Origin: Sanderia malayensis
Taxonomy: Eukaryota; Cnidaria; Scyphozoa; Semaeostomeae; Pelagiidae
DNA length: 64,000 nucleotides
Assembly (NCBI GenBank): GCA_013076295.1
Contig: RQOL01000398.1
Location: 1-64,000, forward strand
Direction of reading: 5' to 3'
A program made the position numbers and the translations under genes. Under the pieces are notes generated by a model that had not been told where the DNA came from, did no database searches, and was given only the letters and a program-made list of their open reading frames with translations. Positions 21,301 through 36,300 of this stretch are shown here, piece after piece. Positions within the stretch are counted from its first letter, which is position 1. Each line of letters starts with the position of its first letter.

Positions 21301-24300
21301 CTGAAACTAAGTAAAAGTCACATGCATTTGCTTGTTTTTAGTGATTCTAACATTCATTCACACTAATTGCACATGAATCCACGTTGTTACAGCTGAAACT
21401 AAGTAAAAGACACATGCATTTGCTCGTTTTCAGTGATTCTAACATTCATTCACACTAATTGCACATGAATTCACGTTATTACAACTGAAACTAAGTAAAA
21501 GACACATGCATTTGCTTGTTTTCATTGATATTAACATTCATTCACACTAATTGCACATGAAATAACGTTATTTCAGCGGAAACTAAGTAAAAGACACACG
21601 CATTTGCTTGCTTTCAGTGATATAAACATTCATTCACTCTAATTGCACATCAAATAACGTTATTACAGCTGAAACTAAGTAAAAGACAGATGCATTTGCT
21701 TGTTTTCAGTGATTCTAACTTTCATTCACACCAATTGCACATGAATTCACGTTATTACCACTGAAAATAAGTAAAAGTCACATGCATTTGCTTGTTTTTA
21801 GTGATTCTAACATTCATTCACACTAATTGCACATGAATCCACGTTGTTACAGCTGAAACTAAGTAAAAGACACATGCATTTGCTCGTTTTCAGTGATTCT
21901 AACATTCATTCACACTAATTGCACATGAATTCACGTTATTACAACTGAAACTAAGTAAAAGACACATGCATTTGCTTGTTTTCATTGATATTAACATTCA
22001 TTCACACTAATTGCACATGAAATAACGTTATTACAGCTGAAACTAGGTAAAAGACACATGCATTTGCTTGTTTTTGGTGATATTAACATTCGTTCACACT
22101 AATTGCACATGAAATAACGTTATTACAGCTGAAACTAAATAAAAGACACATGCATTTGCTTGTTTTTAGTGATTCTAACATTCATTCACACTAATTGCAC
22201 ATGAATCCACGTTATTACAGCTGAAACTAAGTAAGTATGTGCTTTCGTGGATTCATATGAAATAACGTTACTACAGTGGAAACTAAGTAAAATACACATG
22301 CATTTGCTTGCTTTCAGTGACTCTAATTGCACATGAAATAACGTTATTACAGCGGAAACTAAGTAAAAGACACATGCTTTTGCTTGCTTTCAGTGATATA
22401 AACATTCATTCACTCTAATTGCACATGAATCCACGTTATTACGGCTGAAACTAAGTAAAAGACACATGCATTTGCTTGTTTTCAGTGATTCTAACATTCA
22501 TTCACACTAATTGCACATGAATTCACGTTATTACAACTGAAACTAAGTAAAAGACACATGCATTTGCTTGTTTTCAGTGATATTAACATTCATTCACACT
22601 AATTGCACATGAAATAACGTTACTACAGCGGAAACTAAGTAAAAGACACATGCATTTGCTTGCTTTCAGTGATATAAACATTCATTCACTCTAATTGCAC
22701 ATGAAATAACGTTATTACAGCTGAAACTAAGTAAAAGACACATGCATTTGCTTGTTTTCAGTTATATTAACATTCATTCACACTAATTGCACATGAAATA
22801 ATGTTATTACAGCTGAAACTAAGTAAAAGTCACATGCATTTGCTTGTTTTTAGTGATTCTAACATTCATTCACACTAATTGCACATGAATCCACGTTATT
22901 ACAGCTGAAACTAACTAAAAGACACATGCATTTGCTCGTTTTCAGTGATTCTAACATTCATTCACAGTAATTGCACATGAAATAATGTTATTACAGCTGA
23001 AACTAAGTAAAAGTCACATGCATTTGCTTGTTTTTAGTGATTCTAACATTCATTCACTCTAATTGCACGTCAAATAACGTTATTACAGCTGAAACTAAGT
23101 AAAAGACACATGCATTTGCTTGTTTTCAGTGATTCTAACGTTCATTCACACCAATTGCACATGATTTCACGTTATTACAACTGAAACTAATTAAAAGACA
23201 CATGCAATTGCTTGTTTTTAATGAATCTAACTTTCATTCACACTAATTGCTCATGAATCCACGTTATTACAGTTGAAACTAAGTAAAAGACACATGCATT
23301 TGCTTGTTTTCAGTGATTCTAACTTTCATTCACACCAATTGCACATGAATTCACGTTATTACCACTGAAACTAAGTAAAAGACATATGCATTTGCTTGTT
23401 TTTAATGATTCTAGCTTTCATTCACACTAATTGCACATCAAATAACGTTATTACAGCTGAAACTAGGTAAAAGACACATGCATTTGCTTGTTTTTGGTGA
23501 TATTAACATTCGTTCACACTAATTGCCCATGAAATAACATTATTACAGTTGAAACTAAGTAAAAGACACATGCATTTGCTTGTTTTCAGTGATTCTAACT
23601 TTCATTCACACCAATTGCACATGAATTCACGTTATTACCACTGAAACTAAGTAAAAGACACATGCATTTGCTTGTTTTTAATGATTCTAACTTTCATTCA
23701 CACTAATTGCACATGAAATAACGTTATTACAGCTGAAACTAGGTAAAAGACACATGCATTTGCTTGTTTTTGGTGATATTAACATTCGTTCACACTAATT
23801 GCACATGAATCCACGTTATTACAGCTGAAACTAAGTAAAAGACAGATGCATTTGCTCGTTCTCAGTGATTCTAACATTCATTCACACTAATTGCACATGA
23901 ATTCACGTTATTACAACTGAAACTAAGTAAAAGACACTTGCATTTGAGTGATATTAACATTCATTCATACTAATTGCACTTGAAATAACGTTATTACAGC
24001 AAAAACTAAGTAAAAGACAGATGCATTTGCTTGCTTTCAGTGATATAAACATTCATTCACTCTAATTGCACATGGAATAACGTTATTACAGCTGAAACTA
24101 AGTAAGTATGTGCTTTCGTGGATTCATATGAAATAACGTTACTACAGTGGAAACTAAGTAAAATACACATGCATTTGCTTGCTTTCAGTGATATAAACAT
24201 TCATTCACTCTAATTGCACATGAAATAACGTTATTACAGCTGAAACTAAGTAAAAGACACATGCATTTGCTTGTTTTCAGTGATATTAACATTCATTCAC

Positions 24301-27300
24301 ACTAATTGCACATGAAATAACGTTATTACAGCATTCATTCACACTAATTGCACATGAATCCACGTTATTACAGCTGAAACTAAGTAAAAGACACATGCAT
24401 TTGCTCGTTTTCAGTGATTCTAACATTCATTCACACTAATTGCACATGAATTCACGTTATTACAACTGAAACTAAGTAAAAGACACATGCATTTGCTTGT
24501 TTTCATTGATATTAACATTCATTCACACTAATTGCACATGAAATAACGTTATTACAGCTGAAACTAGGTAAAAGACACATGCATTTGCTTGTTTTTGGTG
24601 ATATTAACATTCGTTCACACTAATTGCACATGAAATAACGTTATTACAGCTGAAACTAAGTAAAAGACACATGCATTTGCTTGTTTTTAGTGATTCTAAC
24701 ATTCATTCACACTAATTGCACATGAATCCACGTTATTACAGCTGAAACTAAGTAAGTATGTGCTTTCGTGGATTCATATGAAATAACGTTACTACAGTGG
24801 AAACTAAGTAAAATACACATGCATTTGCTTGCTTTCAGTGACTCTAATTGCACATGAAATAACGTTATTACAGCGGAAACTAAGTAAAAGACACATGCTT
24901 TTGCTTGCTTTCAGTGATATAAACATTCATTCACTCTAATTGCACATGAATCCACGTTATTACGGCTGAAACTAAGTAAAAGACACATGCATTTGCTTGT
25001 TTTCAGTGATTCTAACATTCATTCACACTAATTGCACATGAATTCACGTTATTACAACTGAAACTAAGTAAAAGACACATGCATTTGCTTGTTTTCAGTG
25101 ATATTAACATTCATTCACACTAATTGCACATGAAATAACGTTACTACAGCGGAAACTAAGTAAAAGACACATGCATTTGCTTGCTTTCAGTGATATAAAC
25201 ATTCATTCACTCTAATTGCACATGAAATAACGTTATTACAGCTGAAACTAAGTAAAAGACACATGCATTTGCTTGTTTTCAGTTATATTAACATTCATTC
25301 ACACTAATTGCACATGAAATAATGTTATTACAGCTGAAACTAAGTAAAAGTCACATGCATTTGCTTGTTTTTAGTGATTCTAACATTCATTCACACTAAT
25401 TGCACATGAATCCACGTTATTACAGCTGAAACTAACTAAAAGACACATGCATTTGCTCGTTTTCAGTGATTCTAACATTCATTCACAGTAATTGCACATG
25501 AAATAATGTTATTACAGCTGAAACTAAGTAAAAGTCACATGCATTTGCTTGTTTTTAGTGATTCTAACATTCATTCACTCTAATTGCACGTCAAATAACG
25601 TTATTACAGCTGAAACTAAGTAAAAGACACATGCATTTGCTTGTTTTCAGTGATTCTAACGTTCATTCACACCAATTGCACATGATTTCACGTTATTACA
25701 ACTGAAACTAATTAAAAGACACATGCAATTGCTTGTTTTTAATGAATCTAACTTTCATTCACACTAATTGCTCATGAATCCACGTTATTACAGTTGAAAC
25801 TAAGTAAAAGACACATGCATTTGCTTGTTTTCAGTGATTCTAACTTTCATTCACACCAATTGCACATGAATTCACGTTATTACCACTGAAACTAAGTAAA
25901 AGACATATGCATTTGCTTGTTTTTAATGATTCTAGCTTTCATTCACACTAATTGCACATCAAATAACGTTATTACAGCTGAAACTAGGTAAAAGACACAT
26001 GCATTTGCTTGTTTTTGGTGATATTAACATTCGTTCACACTAATTGCCCATGAAATAACGTTATTACAGTTGAAACTAAGTAAAAGACACATGCATTTGC
26101 TTGTTTTCAGTGATTCTAACTTTCATTCACACCAATTGCACATGAATTCACGTTATTACCACTGAAACTAAGTAAAAGACACATGCATTTGCTTGTTTTT
26201 AATGATTCTAACTTTCATTCACACTAATTGCACATGAAATAACGTTATTACAGCTGAAACTAGGTAAAAGACACATGCATTTGCTTGTTTTTGGTGATAT
26301 TAACATTCGTTCACACTAATTGCACATGAATCCACGTTATTACAGCTGAAACTAAGTAAAAGACAGATGCATTTGCTCGTTCTCAGTGATTCTAACATTC
26401 ATTCAAACTAATTGCACATGAATTCACGTTATTACAACTGAAACTAAGTAAAAGACACTTGCATTTGAGTGATATTAACATTCATTCATACTAATTGCAC
26501 TTGAAATAACGTTATTACAGCAAAAACTAAGTAAAAGACAGATGCATTTGCTTGCTTTCAGTGATATAAACATTCATTCACTCTAATTGCACATGGAATA
26601 ACGTTATTACAGCTGAAACTAAGTAAGTATGTGCTTTCGTGGATTCATATGAAATAACGTTACTACAGTGGAAACTAAGTAAAATACACATGCATTTGCT
26701 TGCTTTCAGTGATATAAACATTCATTCACTCTAATTGCACATGAAATAACGTAATTACAGCTGAAACTAAGTAAAAGACACATGCATTTGCTTGTTTTCA
26801 GTGATATTAACATTCATTCACACTAATTGCACATGAAATAACGTTATTACAGCATTCATTCACACTAATTGCACATGAATCCACGTTATTACAGCTGAAA
26901 CTAAGTAAAAGACACATGCATTTGCTCGTTTTCAGTGATTCTAACATTCATTCACACTAATTGCACATGAATTCACGTTATTACAACTGAAACTAAGTAA
27001 AAGACACATGCATTTGCTTGTTTTCATTGATATTAACATTCATTCACACTAATTGCACATGAAATAACGTTATTACAGCTGAAACTAGGTAAAAGACACA
27101 TGCATTTGCTTGTTTTTAGTGATATTAACATTCGTTCACACTAATTGCACATGAAATAACGTTATTACAGCTGAAACTAAATAAAAGACACATGCATTTG
27201 CTTGTTTTTAGTGATTCTAACATTCATTCACACTAATTGCACATGAATCCACGTTATTACAGCTGAAACTAAGTAAGTATGTGCTTTCGTGGATTCATAT

Positions 27301-30300
27301 GAAATAACGTTACTACAGTGGAAACTAAGTAAAATACACATGCATTTGCTTGCTTTCAGTGACTCTAATTGCACATGAAATAACGTTATTACAGCGGAAA
27401 CTAAGTAAAAGACACATGCTTTTGCTTGCTTTCAGTGATATAAACATTCATTCACTCTAATTGCACATGAATCCACGTTATTACGGCTGAAACTAAGTAA
27501 AAGACACATGCATTTGCTTGTTTTCAGTGATTCTAACATTCATTCACACTAATTGCACATGAATTCACGTTATTACAACTGAAACTAAGTAAAAGACACA
27601 TGCATTTGCTTGTTTTCAGTGATATTAACATTCATTCACACTAATTGCACATGAAATAACGTTACTACAGCGGAAACTAAGTAAAAGACACATGCATTTG
27701 CTTGCTTTCAGTGATATAAACATTCATTCACTCTAATTGCACATGAAATAACGTTATTACAGCTGAAACTAAGTAAAAGACACATGCATTTGCTTGTTTT
27801 CAGTTATATTAACATTCATTCACACTAATTGCACATGAAATAATGTTATTACAGCTGAAACTAAGTAAAAGTCACATGCATTTGCTTGTTTTTAGTGATT
27901 CTAACATTCATTCACACTAATTGCACATGAATCCACGTTATTACAGCTGAAACTAACTAAAAGACACATGCATTTGCTCGTTTTCAGTGATTCTAACATT
28001 CATTCACAGTAATTGCACATGAAATAATGTTATTACAGCTGAAACTAAGTAAAAGTCACATGCATTTGCTTGTTTTTAGTGATTCTAACATTCATTCACT
28101 CTAATTGCACGTCAAATAACGTTATTACAGCTGAAACTAAGTAAAAGACACATGCATTTGCTTGTTTTCAGTGATTCTAACGTTCATTCACACCAATTGC
28201 ACATGATTTCACGTTATTACAACTGAAACTAATTAAAAGACACATGCAATTGCTTGTTTTTAATGAATCTAACTTTCATTCACACTAATTGCTCATGAAT
28301 CCACGTTATTACAGTTGAAACTAAGTAAAAGACACATGCATTTGCTTGTTTTCAGTGATTCTAACTTTCATTCACACCAATTGCACATGAATTCACGTTA
28401 TTACCACTGAAACTAAGTAAAAGACATATGCATTTGCTTGTTTTTAATGATTCTAGCTTTCATTCACACTAATTGCACATCAAATAACGTTATTACAGCT
28501 GAAACTAGGTAAAAGACACATGCATTTGCTTGTTTTTGGTGATATTAACATTCGTTCACACTAATTGCCCATGAAATAACGTTATTACAGTTGAAACTAA
28601 GTAAAAGACACATGCATTTGCTTGTTTTCAGTGATTCTAACTTTCATTCACACCAATTGCACATGAATTCACGTTATTACCACTGAAACTAAGTAAAAGA
28701 CACATGCATTTGCTTGTTTTTAATGATTCTAACTTTCATTCACACTAATTGCACATGAAATAACGTTATTACAGCTGAAACTAGGTAAAAGACACATGCA
28801 TTTGCTTGTTTTTGGTGATATTAACATTCGTTCACACTAATTGCACATGAATCCACGTTATTACAGCTGAAACTAAGTAAAAGACAGATGCATTTGCTCG
28901 TTCTCAGTGATTCTAACATTCATTCAAACTAATTGCACATGAATTCACGTTATTACAACTGAAACTAAGTAAAAGACACTTGCATTTGAGTGATATTAAC
29001 ATTCATTCATACTAATTGCACTTGAAATAACGTTATTACAGCAAAAACTAAGTAAAAGACAGATGCATTTGCTTGCTTTCAGTGATATAAACATTCATTC
29101 ACTCTAATTGCACATGGAATAACGTTATTACAGCTGAAACTAAGTAAGTATGTGCTTTCGTGGATTCATATGAAATAACGTTACTACAGTGGAAACTAAG
29201 TAAAATACACATGCATTTGCTTGCTTTCAGTGATATAAACATTCATTCACTCTAATTGCACATGAAATAACGTTATTACAGCTGAAACTAAGTAAAAGAC
29301 ACATGCATTTGCTTGTTTTCAGTGATATTAACATTCATTCACACTAATTGCACATGAAATAACGTTATTACAGCATTCATTCACACTAATTGCACATGAA
29401 TCCACGTTATTACAGCTGAAACTAAGTAAAAGACACATGCATTTGCTCGTTTTCAGTGATTCTAACATTCATTCACACTAATTGCACATGAATTCACGTT
29501 ATTACAACTGAAACTAAGTAAAAGACACATGCATTTGCTTGTTTTCATTGATATTAACATTCATTCACACTAATTGCACATGAAATAACGTTATTACAGC
29601 TGAAACTAGGTAAAAGACACATGCATTTGCTTGTTTTTGGTGATATTAACATTCGTTCACACTAATTGCACATGAAATAACGTTATTACAGCTGAAACTA
29701 AATAAAAGACACATGCATTTGCTTGTTTTTAGTGATTCTAACATTCATTCACACTAATTGCACATGAATCCACGTTATTACAGCTGAAACTAAGTAAGTA
29801 TGTGCTTTCGTGGATTCATATGAAATAACGTTACTACAGTGGAAACTAAGTAAAATACACATGCATTTGCTTGCTTTCAGTGACTCTAATTGCACATGAA
29901 ATAACGTTATTACAGCGGAAACTAAGTAAAAGACACATGCTTTTGCTTGCTTTCAGTGATATAAACATTCATTCACTCTAATTGCACATGAATCCACGTT
30001 ATTACGGCTGAAACTAAGTAAAAGACACATGCATTTGCTTGTTTTCAGTGATTCTAACATTCATTCACACTAATTGCACATGAATTCACGTTATTACAAC
30101 TGAAACTAAGTAAAAGACACATGCATTTGCTTGTTTTCAGTGATATTAACATTCATTCACACTAATTGCACATGAAATAACGTTACTACAGCGGAAACTA
30201 AGTAAAAGACACATGCATTTGCTTGCTTTCAGTGATATAAACATTCATTCACTCTAATTGCACATGAAATAACGTTATTACAGCTGAAACTAAGTAAAAG

Positions 30301-33300
30301 ACACATGCATTTGCTTGTTTTCAGTTATATTAACATTCATTCACACTAATTGCACATGAAATAATGTTATTACAGCTGAAACTAAGTAAAAGTCACATGC
30401 ATTTGCTTGTTTTTAGTGATTCTAACATTCATTCACACTAATTGCACATGAATCCACGTTATTACAGCTGAAACTAACTAAAAGACACATGCATTTGCTC
30501 GTTTTCAGTGATTCTAACATTCATTCACAGTAATTGCACATGAAATAATGTTATTACAGCTGAAACTAAGTAAAAGTCACATGCATTTGCTTGTTTTTAG
30601 TGATTCTAACATTCATTCACTCTAATTGCACGTCAAATAACGTTATTACAGCTGAAACTAAGTAAAAGACACATGCATTTGCTTGTTTTCAGTGATTCTA
30701 ACGTTCATTCACACCAATTGCACATGATTTCACGTTATTACAACTGAAACTAATTAAAAGACACATGCAATTGCTTGTTTTTAATGAATCTAACTTTCAT
30801 TCACACTAATTGCTCATGAATCCACGTTATTACAGTTGAAACTAAGTAAAAGACACATGCATTTGCTTGTTTTCAGTGATTCTAACTTTCATTCACACCA
30901 ATTGCACATGAATTCACGTTATTACCACTGAAACTAAGTAAAAGACATATGCATTTGCTTGTTTTTAATGATTCTAGCTTTCATTCACACTAATTGCACA
31001 TCAAATAACGTTATTACAGCTGAAACTAGGTAAAAGACACATGCATTTGCTTGTTTTTGGTGATATTAACATTCGTTCACACTAATTGCCCATGAAATAA
31101 CGTTATTACAGTTGAAACTAAGTAAAAGACACATGCATTTGCTTGTTTTCAGTGATTCTAACTTTCATTCACACCAATTGCACATGAATTCACGTTATTA
31201 CCACTGAAACTAAGTAAAAGACACATGCATTTGCTTGTTTTTAATGATTCTAACTTTCATTCACACTAATTGCACATGAAATAACGTTATTACAGCTGAA
31301 ACTAGGTAAAAGACACATGCATTTGCTTGTTTTTGGTGATATTAACATTCGTTCACACTAATTGCACATGAATCCACGTTATTACAGCTGAAACTAAGTA
31401 AAAGACAGATGCATTTGCTCGTTCTCAGTGATTCTAACATTCATTCACACTAATTGCACATGAATTCACGTTATTACAACTGAAACTAAGTAAAAGACAC
31501 TTGCATTTGAGTGATATTAACATTCATTCATACTAATTGCACTTGAAATAACGTTATTACAGCAAAAACTAAGTAAAAGACAGATGCATTTGCTTGCTTT
31601 CAGTGATATAAACATTCATTCACTCTAATTGCACATGGAATAACGTTATTACAGCTGAAACTAAGTAAGTATGTGCTTTCGTGGATTCATATGAAATAAC
31701 GTTACTACAGTGGAAACTAAGTAAAATACACATGCATTTGCTTGCTTTCAGTGATATAAACATTCATTCACTCTAATTGCACATGAAATAACGTTATTAC
31801 AGCTGAAACTAAGTAAAAGACACATGCATTTGCTTGTTTTCAGTGATATTAACATTCATTCACACTAATTGCACATGAAATAACGTTATTACAGCATTCA
31901 TTCACACTAATTGCACATGAATCCACGTTATTACAGCTGAAACTAAGTAAAAGACAGATGCATTTGCTCGTTCTCAGTGATTCTAACATTCATTCACACT
32001 AATTGCACATGAATTCACGTTATTACAACTGAAACTATGTAAAAGACACTTGCATTTGAGTGATATTAACATTCATTCATACTAATTGCACTTGAAATAA
32101 CGTTATTACAGCGGAAACTAAGTAAAAGACACATGCATTTGCTTGCCTTCAGTGATATAAACATTCATTCACTCTAATTGCACATGAAATAACGTTATTA
32201 CAGCTGAAACTAAGTAAGTATGTGCTTTCGTGGATTCATATGAAATAACGTTACTACAGTGGAAACTAAGTAAAAGACACATGCATTTGCTTGTTTTCAG
32301 TGATATTAACATTCATTCACACTAATTGCACATGAAATAACGTTATTACAGCGGAAACTAAGTAAAAGACACATGCATTTGCTTGCTATCAGTGATATAA
32401 ACATTCATTCACTCTAATTGCACATGGAATTAGGTTATTACAGCTGAAACTAAGTAAAAGACACATGCATTTGCTTGTTTTTAGTGATTCTAACATTCAT
32501 TCACACTAATTGCACATGAATCCACGTTATTACAGCTGAAACTAGGTAAAACACACATACATTTGCTTGTTTTCAGTGATATTAACATTCATTCACACTA
32601 ATTGCACATGAAATAACGTTACTACAGCGGAAACTAAGTAAAAGACACATGCATTTGCTTGCTTTCAGTGATATAAACATTCATTCACTCTAATTGCACA
32701 TGAAATAACGTTATTACAGCTGAAACTAAGTAAAAGACACATGCATTTGCTTGTTTTCAGTTATATTAACATTCATTCACACTAATTGCACATGAAATAA
32801 TGTTATTACAGCTGAAACTAAGTAAAAGTCACATGCATTTGCTTGTTTTTAGTGATTCTAACATTCATTCACACTAATTGCACATGAATCCACGTTATTA
32901 CAGCTGAAACTAAGTAAAAGACACATGCATTTGCTCGTTTTCAGTGATTCTAACATTCATTCACACTAATTGCACATGAATTCACGTTATTACAACTGAA
33001 ACTAAGTAAAAGACACATGCATTTGCTTGTTTTCAGTGATATTCACATTCATTCACACTAATTGCACATGAAATAACGTTATTACAGCAGAAACTAAGTA
33101 AAAGACACACGCATTTGCTTGCTTTCAGTGATATAAACATTCATTCACTCTAATTGCACATCAAATAACATTATTACAGCTGAAACTAAGTAAAAGACAG
33201 ATGCATTTGCTTGTTTTAGTGATTCTAACTTTCATTCACACCAATTGCACATGAATTCACGTTATTTCCACTGAAACTAAGTAAAAGACACATGCATTTG

Positions 33301-36300
33301 CTTGTTTTTAATGATTCTAACTTTCATTCACACTAATTGCACATGAAATAACGTTATTACAGCTGAAACTAGGTAAAAGACTCATGCATTTGCTTGTTTT
33401 TGGTTATATTAACATTCGTTCACACTAATTGCACATGAAATAACGTTATTACAGCTGAAACTAAATAAAAGACACATGCATTTGCTTGTTTTTAGTGATT
33501 CTAACATTCATTCACACTAATTGCACATGAATCCACGTTATTACAGCTGAAACTAAGTAAAAGACAGATGCATTTGCTCGTTTTCAGTGATTCTAACATT
33601 CATTCACACTAATTGCACATGAATTCACGTTATTACAACTGAAACTAAGTAAAAGACACTTGCATTTGAGTGATATTAACATTCATTCACACTAATTGCA
33701 CATGAAATAACGTTATTTCAGCGGAAACTAAGTAAAAGACACACGCATTTGCTTGCTTTCAGTGATATAAACATTCATTCACTCTAATTGCACATCAAAT
33801 AACGTTATTACAGCTGAAACTAAGTAAAAGACAGATGCATTTGCTTGTTTTCAGTGATTCTAACTTTCATTCACACCAATTGCACATGAATTCACGTTAT
33901 TACCACTGAAACTAAGAAAAAGACACATGCATTTGCTTGTTTTTAATGATTCTAACTTTCATTCACACTAATTGCACATGAAATAACGTTATTACAGCTG
34001 AAACTAGGTAAAAGACACATGCATTTGCTTGTTTTTGGTGATATTAACATTCGTTCACACTAATTGCACATGAAATAACGTTATTACAGCTGAAACTAAA
34101 TAAAAGACACATGCATTTGCTTGTTTTTAGTGATTCTAACATTCATTCACACTAATTGCACATGAATCCACGTTATTACAGCTGAAACTAAGTAAAAGAC
34201 AGATGCATTTGCTCGTTTTCAGTGATTCTAACATTCATTCACACTAATTGCACATGAATTCACGTTATTACAGCTGAAACTAAGTAAAAGACACTTGCAT
34301 TTGAGTGATATTAACATTCATTCACATAATTGCACATGGAATAACGTTATTACAGCTGAAATTAACTAAGTATGTGCTTTCGTGGATTCATATGAAATAA
34401 CGTTACTACAGTGGAAACTAAGTAAAATACACATGCATTTGCTTGCTTTCAGTGACTCTAATTGCACATGAAATAACGTTATTACAGCGGAAACTAAGTA
34501 AAAGACACATGCATTTGCTTGCTTTCAGTGATATAAACATTCATTCACTCTAATTGCACATGAATCCACGTTATTACGGCTGAAACTAAGTAAAAGACAG
34601 ATGCATTTGCTCGTTCTCAGTGATTCTAACATTCATTCACACTAATTGCACATGAATTCACGTTATTACAACTGAAACTAAGTAAAAGACACTTGCATTT
34701 GAGTGATATTAACATTCATTCATACTAATTGCACTTGAAATAACGTTATTACAGCGGAAACTAAGTAAAAGACACATGCATTTGCTTGCTTTCAGTGATA
34801 TAAACATTCATTCACTCTAATTGCACATGGAATAACGTTATTACAGCTGAAACTAAGTAAGTATGTGCTTTCGTGGATTCATATGAAATAACGTTACTAC
34901 AGTGGAAACTAAGTAAAATACACATGCATTTGCTTGCTTTCAGTGATATAAACATTCATTCACTCTAATTGCACATGAAATAACGTTATTACAGCTGATA
35001 CTAAGTAAAAGACACTTGCATTTGAGTGATATTAACATTCATTCATACTAATTGCACTTGAAATAACGTTATTACAGCGGAAACTAAGTAAAAGACACAT
35101 GCATTTGCTTGCCTTCAGTGATATAAACATTCATTCACTCTAATTGCACATGGAATAACGTTATTACAGCTGAAACTAAGTAAGTATGTGCTTTCGTGGA
35201 TTCATATGAAATAACGTTACTACAGTGGAAACTAAGTAAAATACACATGCATTTGCTTGCTTTCAGTGATATAAACATTCATTCACTCTAATTGCACATG
35301 AAATAACGTTATTACAACTGAAACTAAGTAAAAGACAGATGCATTTGCTTGTTTTAGTGATTCTAACTTTCATTCACACCAATTGCACATGAATTCACGT
35401 TATTACCACTGAAACTAAGTAAAAGACACATGCATTTGCTTGTTTTTAATGATTCTAACTTTCATTCACACTAATTGCACATGAAATAGCGTTATTACAG
35501 CTGAAACTAGGTAAAAGACTCATGCATTTGCTTGTTTTTGGTTATATTAACATTCGTTCACACTAATTGCACATGAAATAACGTTATTACAGCTGAAACT
35601 AAATAAAAGACACATGCATTTGCTTGTTTTTAGTGATTCTAACATTCATTCACACTAATTGCACATGAATCCACGTTATTACAGCTGAAACTAAGTAAAA
35701 GACAGATGCATTTGCTCGTTTTCAGTGATTCTAACATTCATTCACACTAATTGCACATGAATTCACGTTATTACAACTGAAACTAAGTAAAAGACACTTG
35801 CATTTGAGTGATATTAACATTCATTCACATAATTGCACATGAAATAACGTTCTTACAGCGGAAACTAAGTAAAAGACACATGCATTTGCTTGCTTTCATT
35901 GATATAAACATTCATTCACTCTAATTGCACATAGAATAACGTTATTACAGCTGAAACTAAGTAAGTATGTGCTTTTATGGATTCATATGAAATAACGTTA
36001 CTACAGTGGAAACTAAGTAAAATACACATGCATTTGCTTGCTTTCAGTGATATAAACATTCATTCACTCTAATTGCACATGAAATAACGTTATTACAGCT
36101 GAAACTAAGTAAAAGACACATGCATTTGCTTGTTTTCAGTGATATTAACATTCATTCACACTAATTGCACATGAAATAACGTTATTACAGCGGAAACTAA
36201 GTAAAAGACACATGCATTTGCTTGCTATCAGTGATATAAACATTCATTCACTCTAATTGCACATGGAATTACGTTATTACAGCTGAAATTAAGTAAAAGA

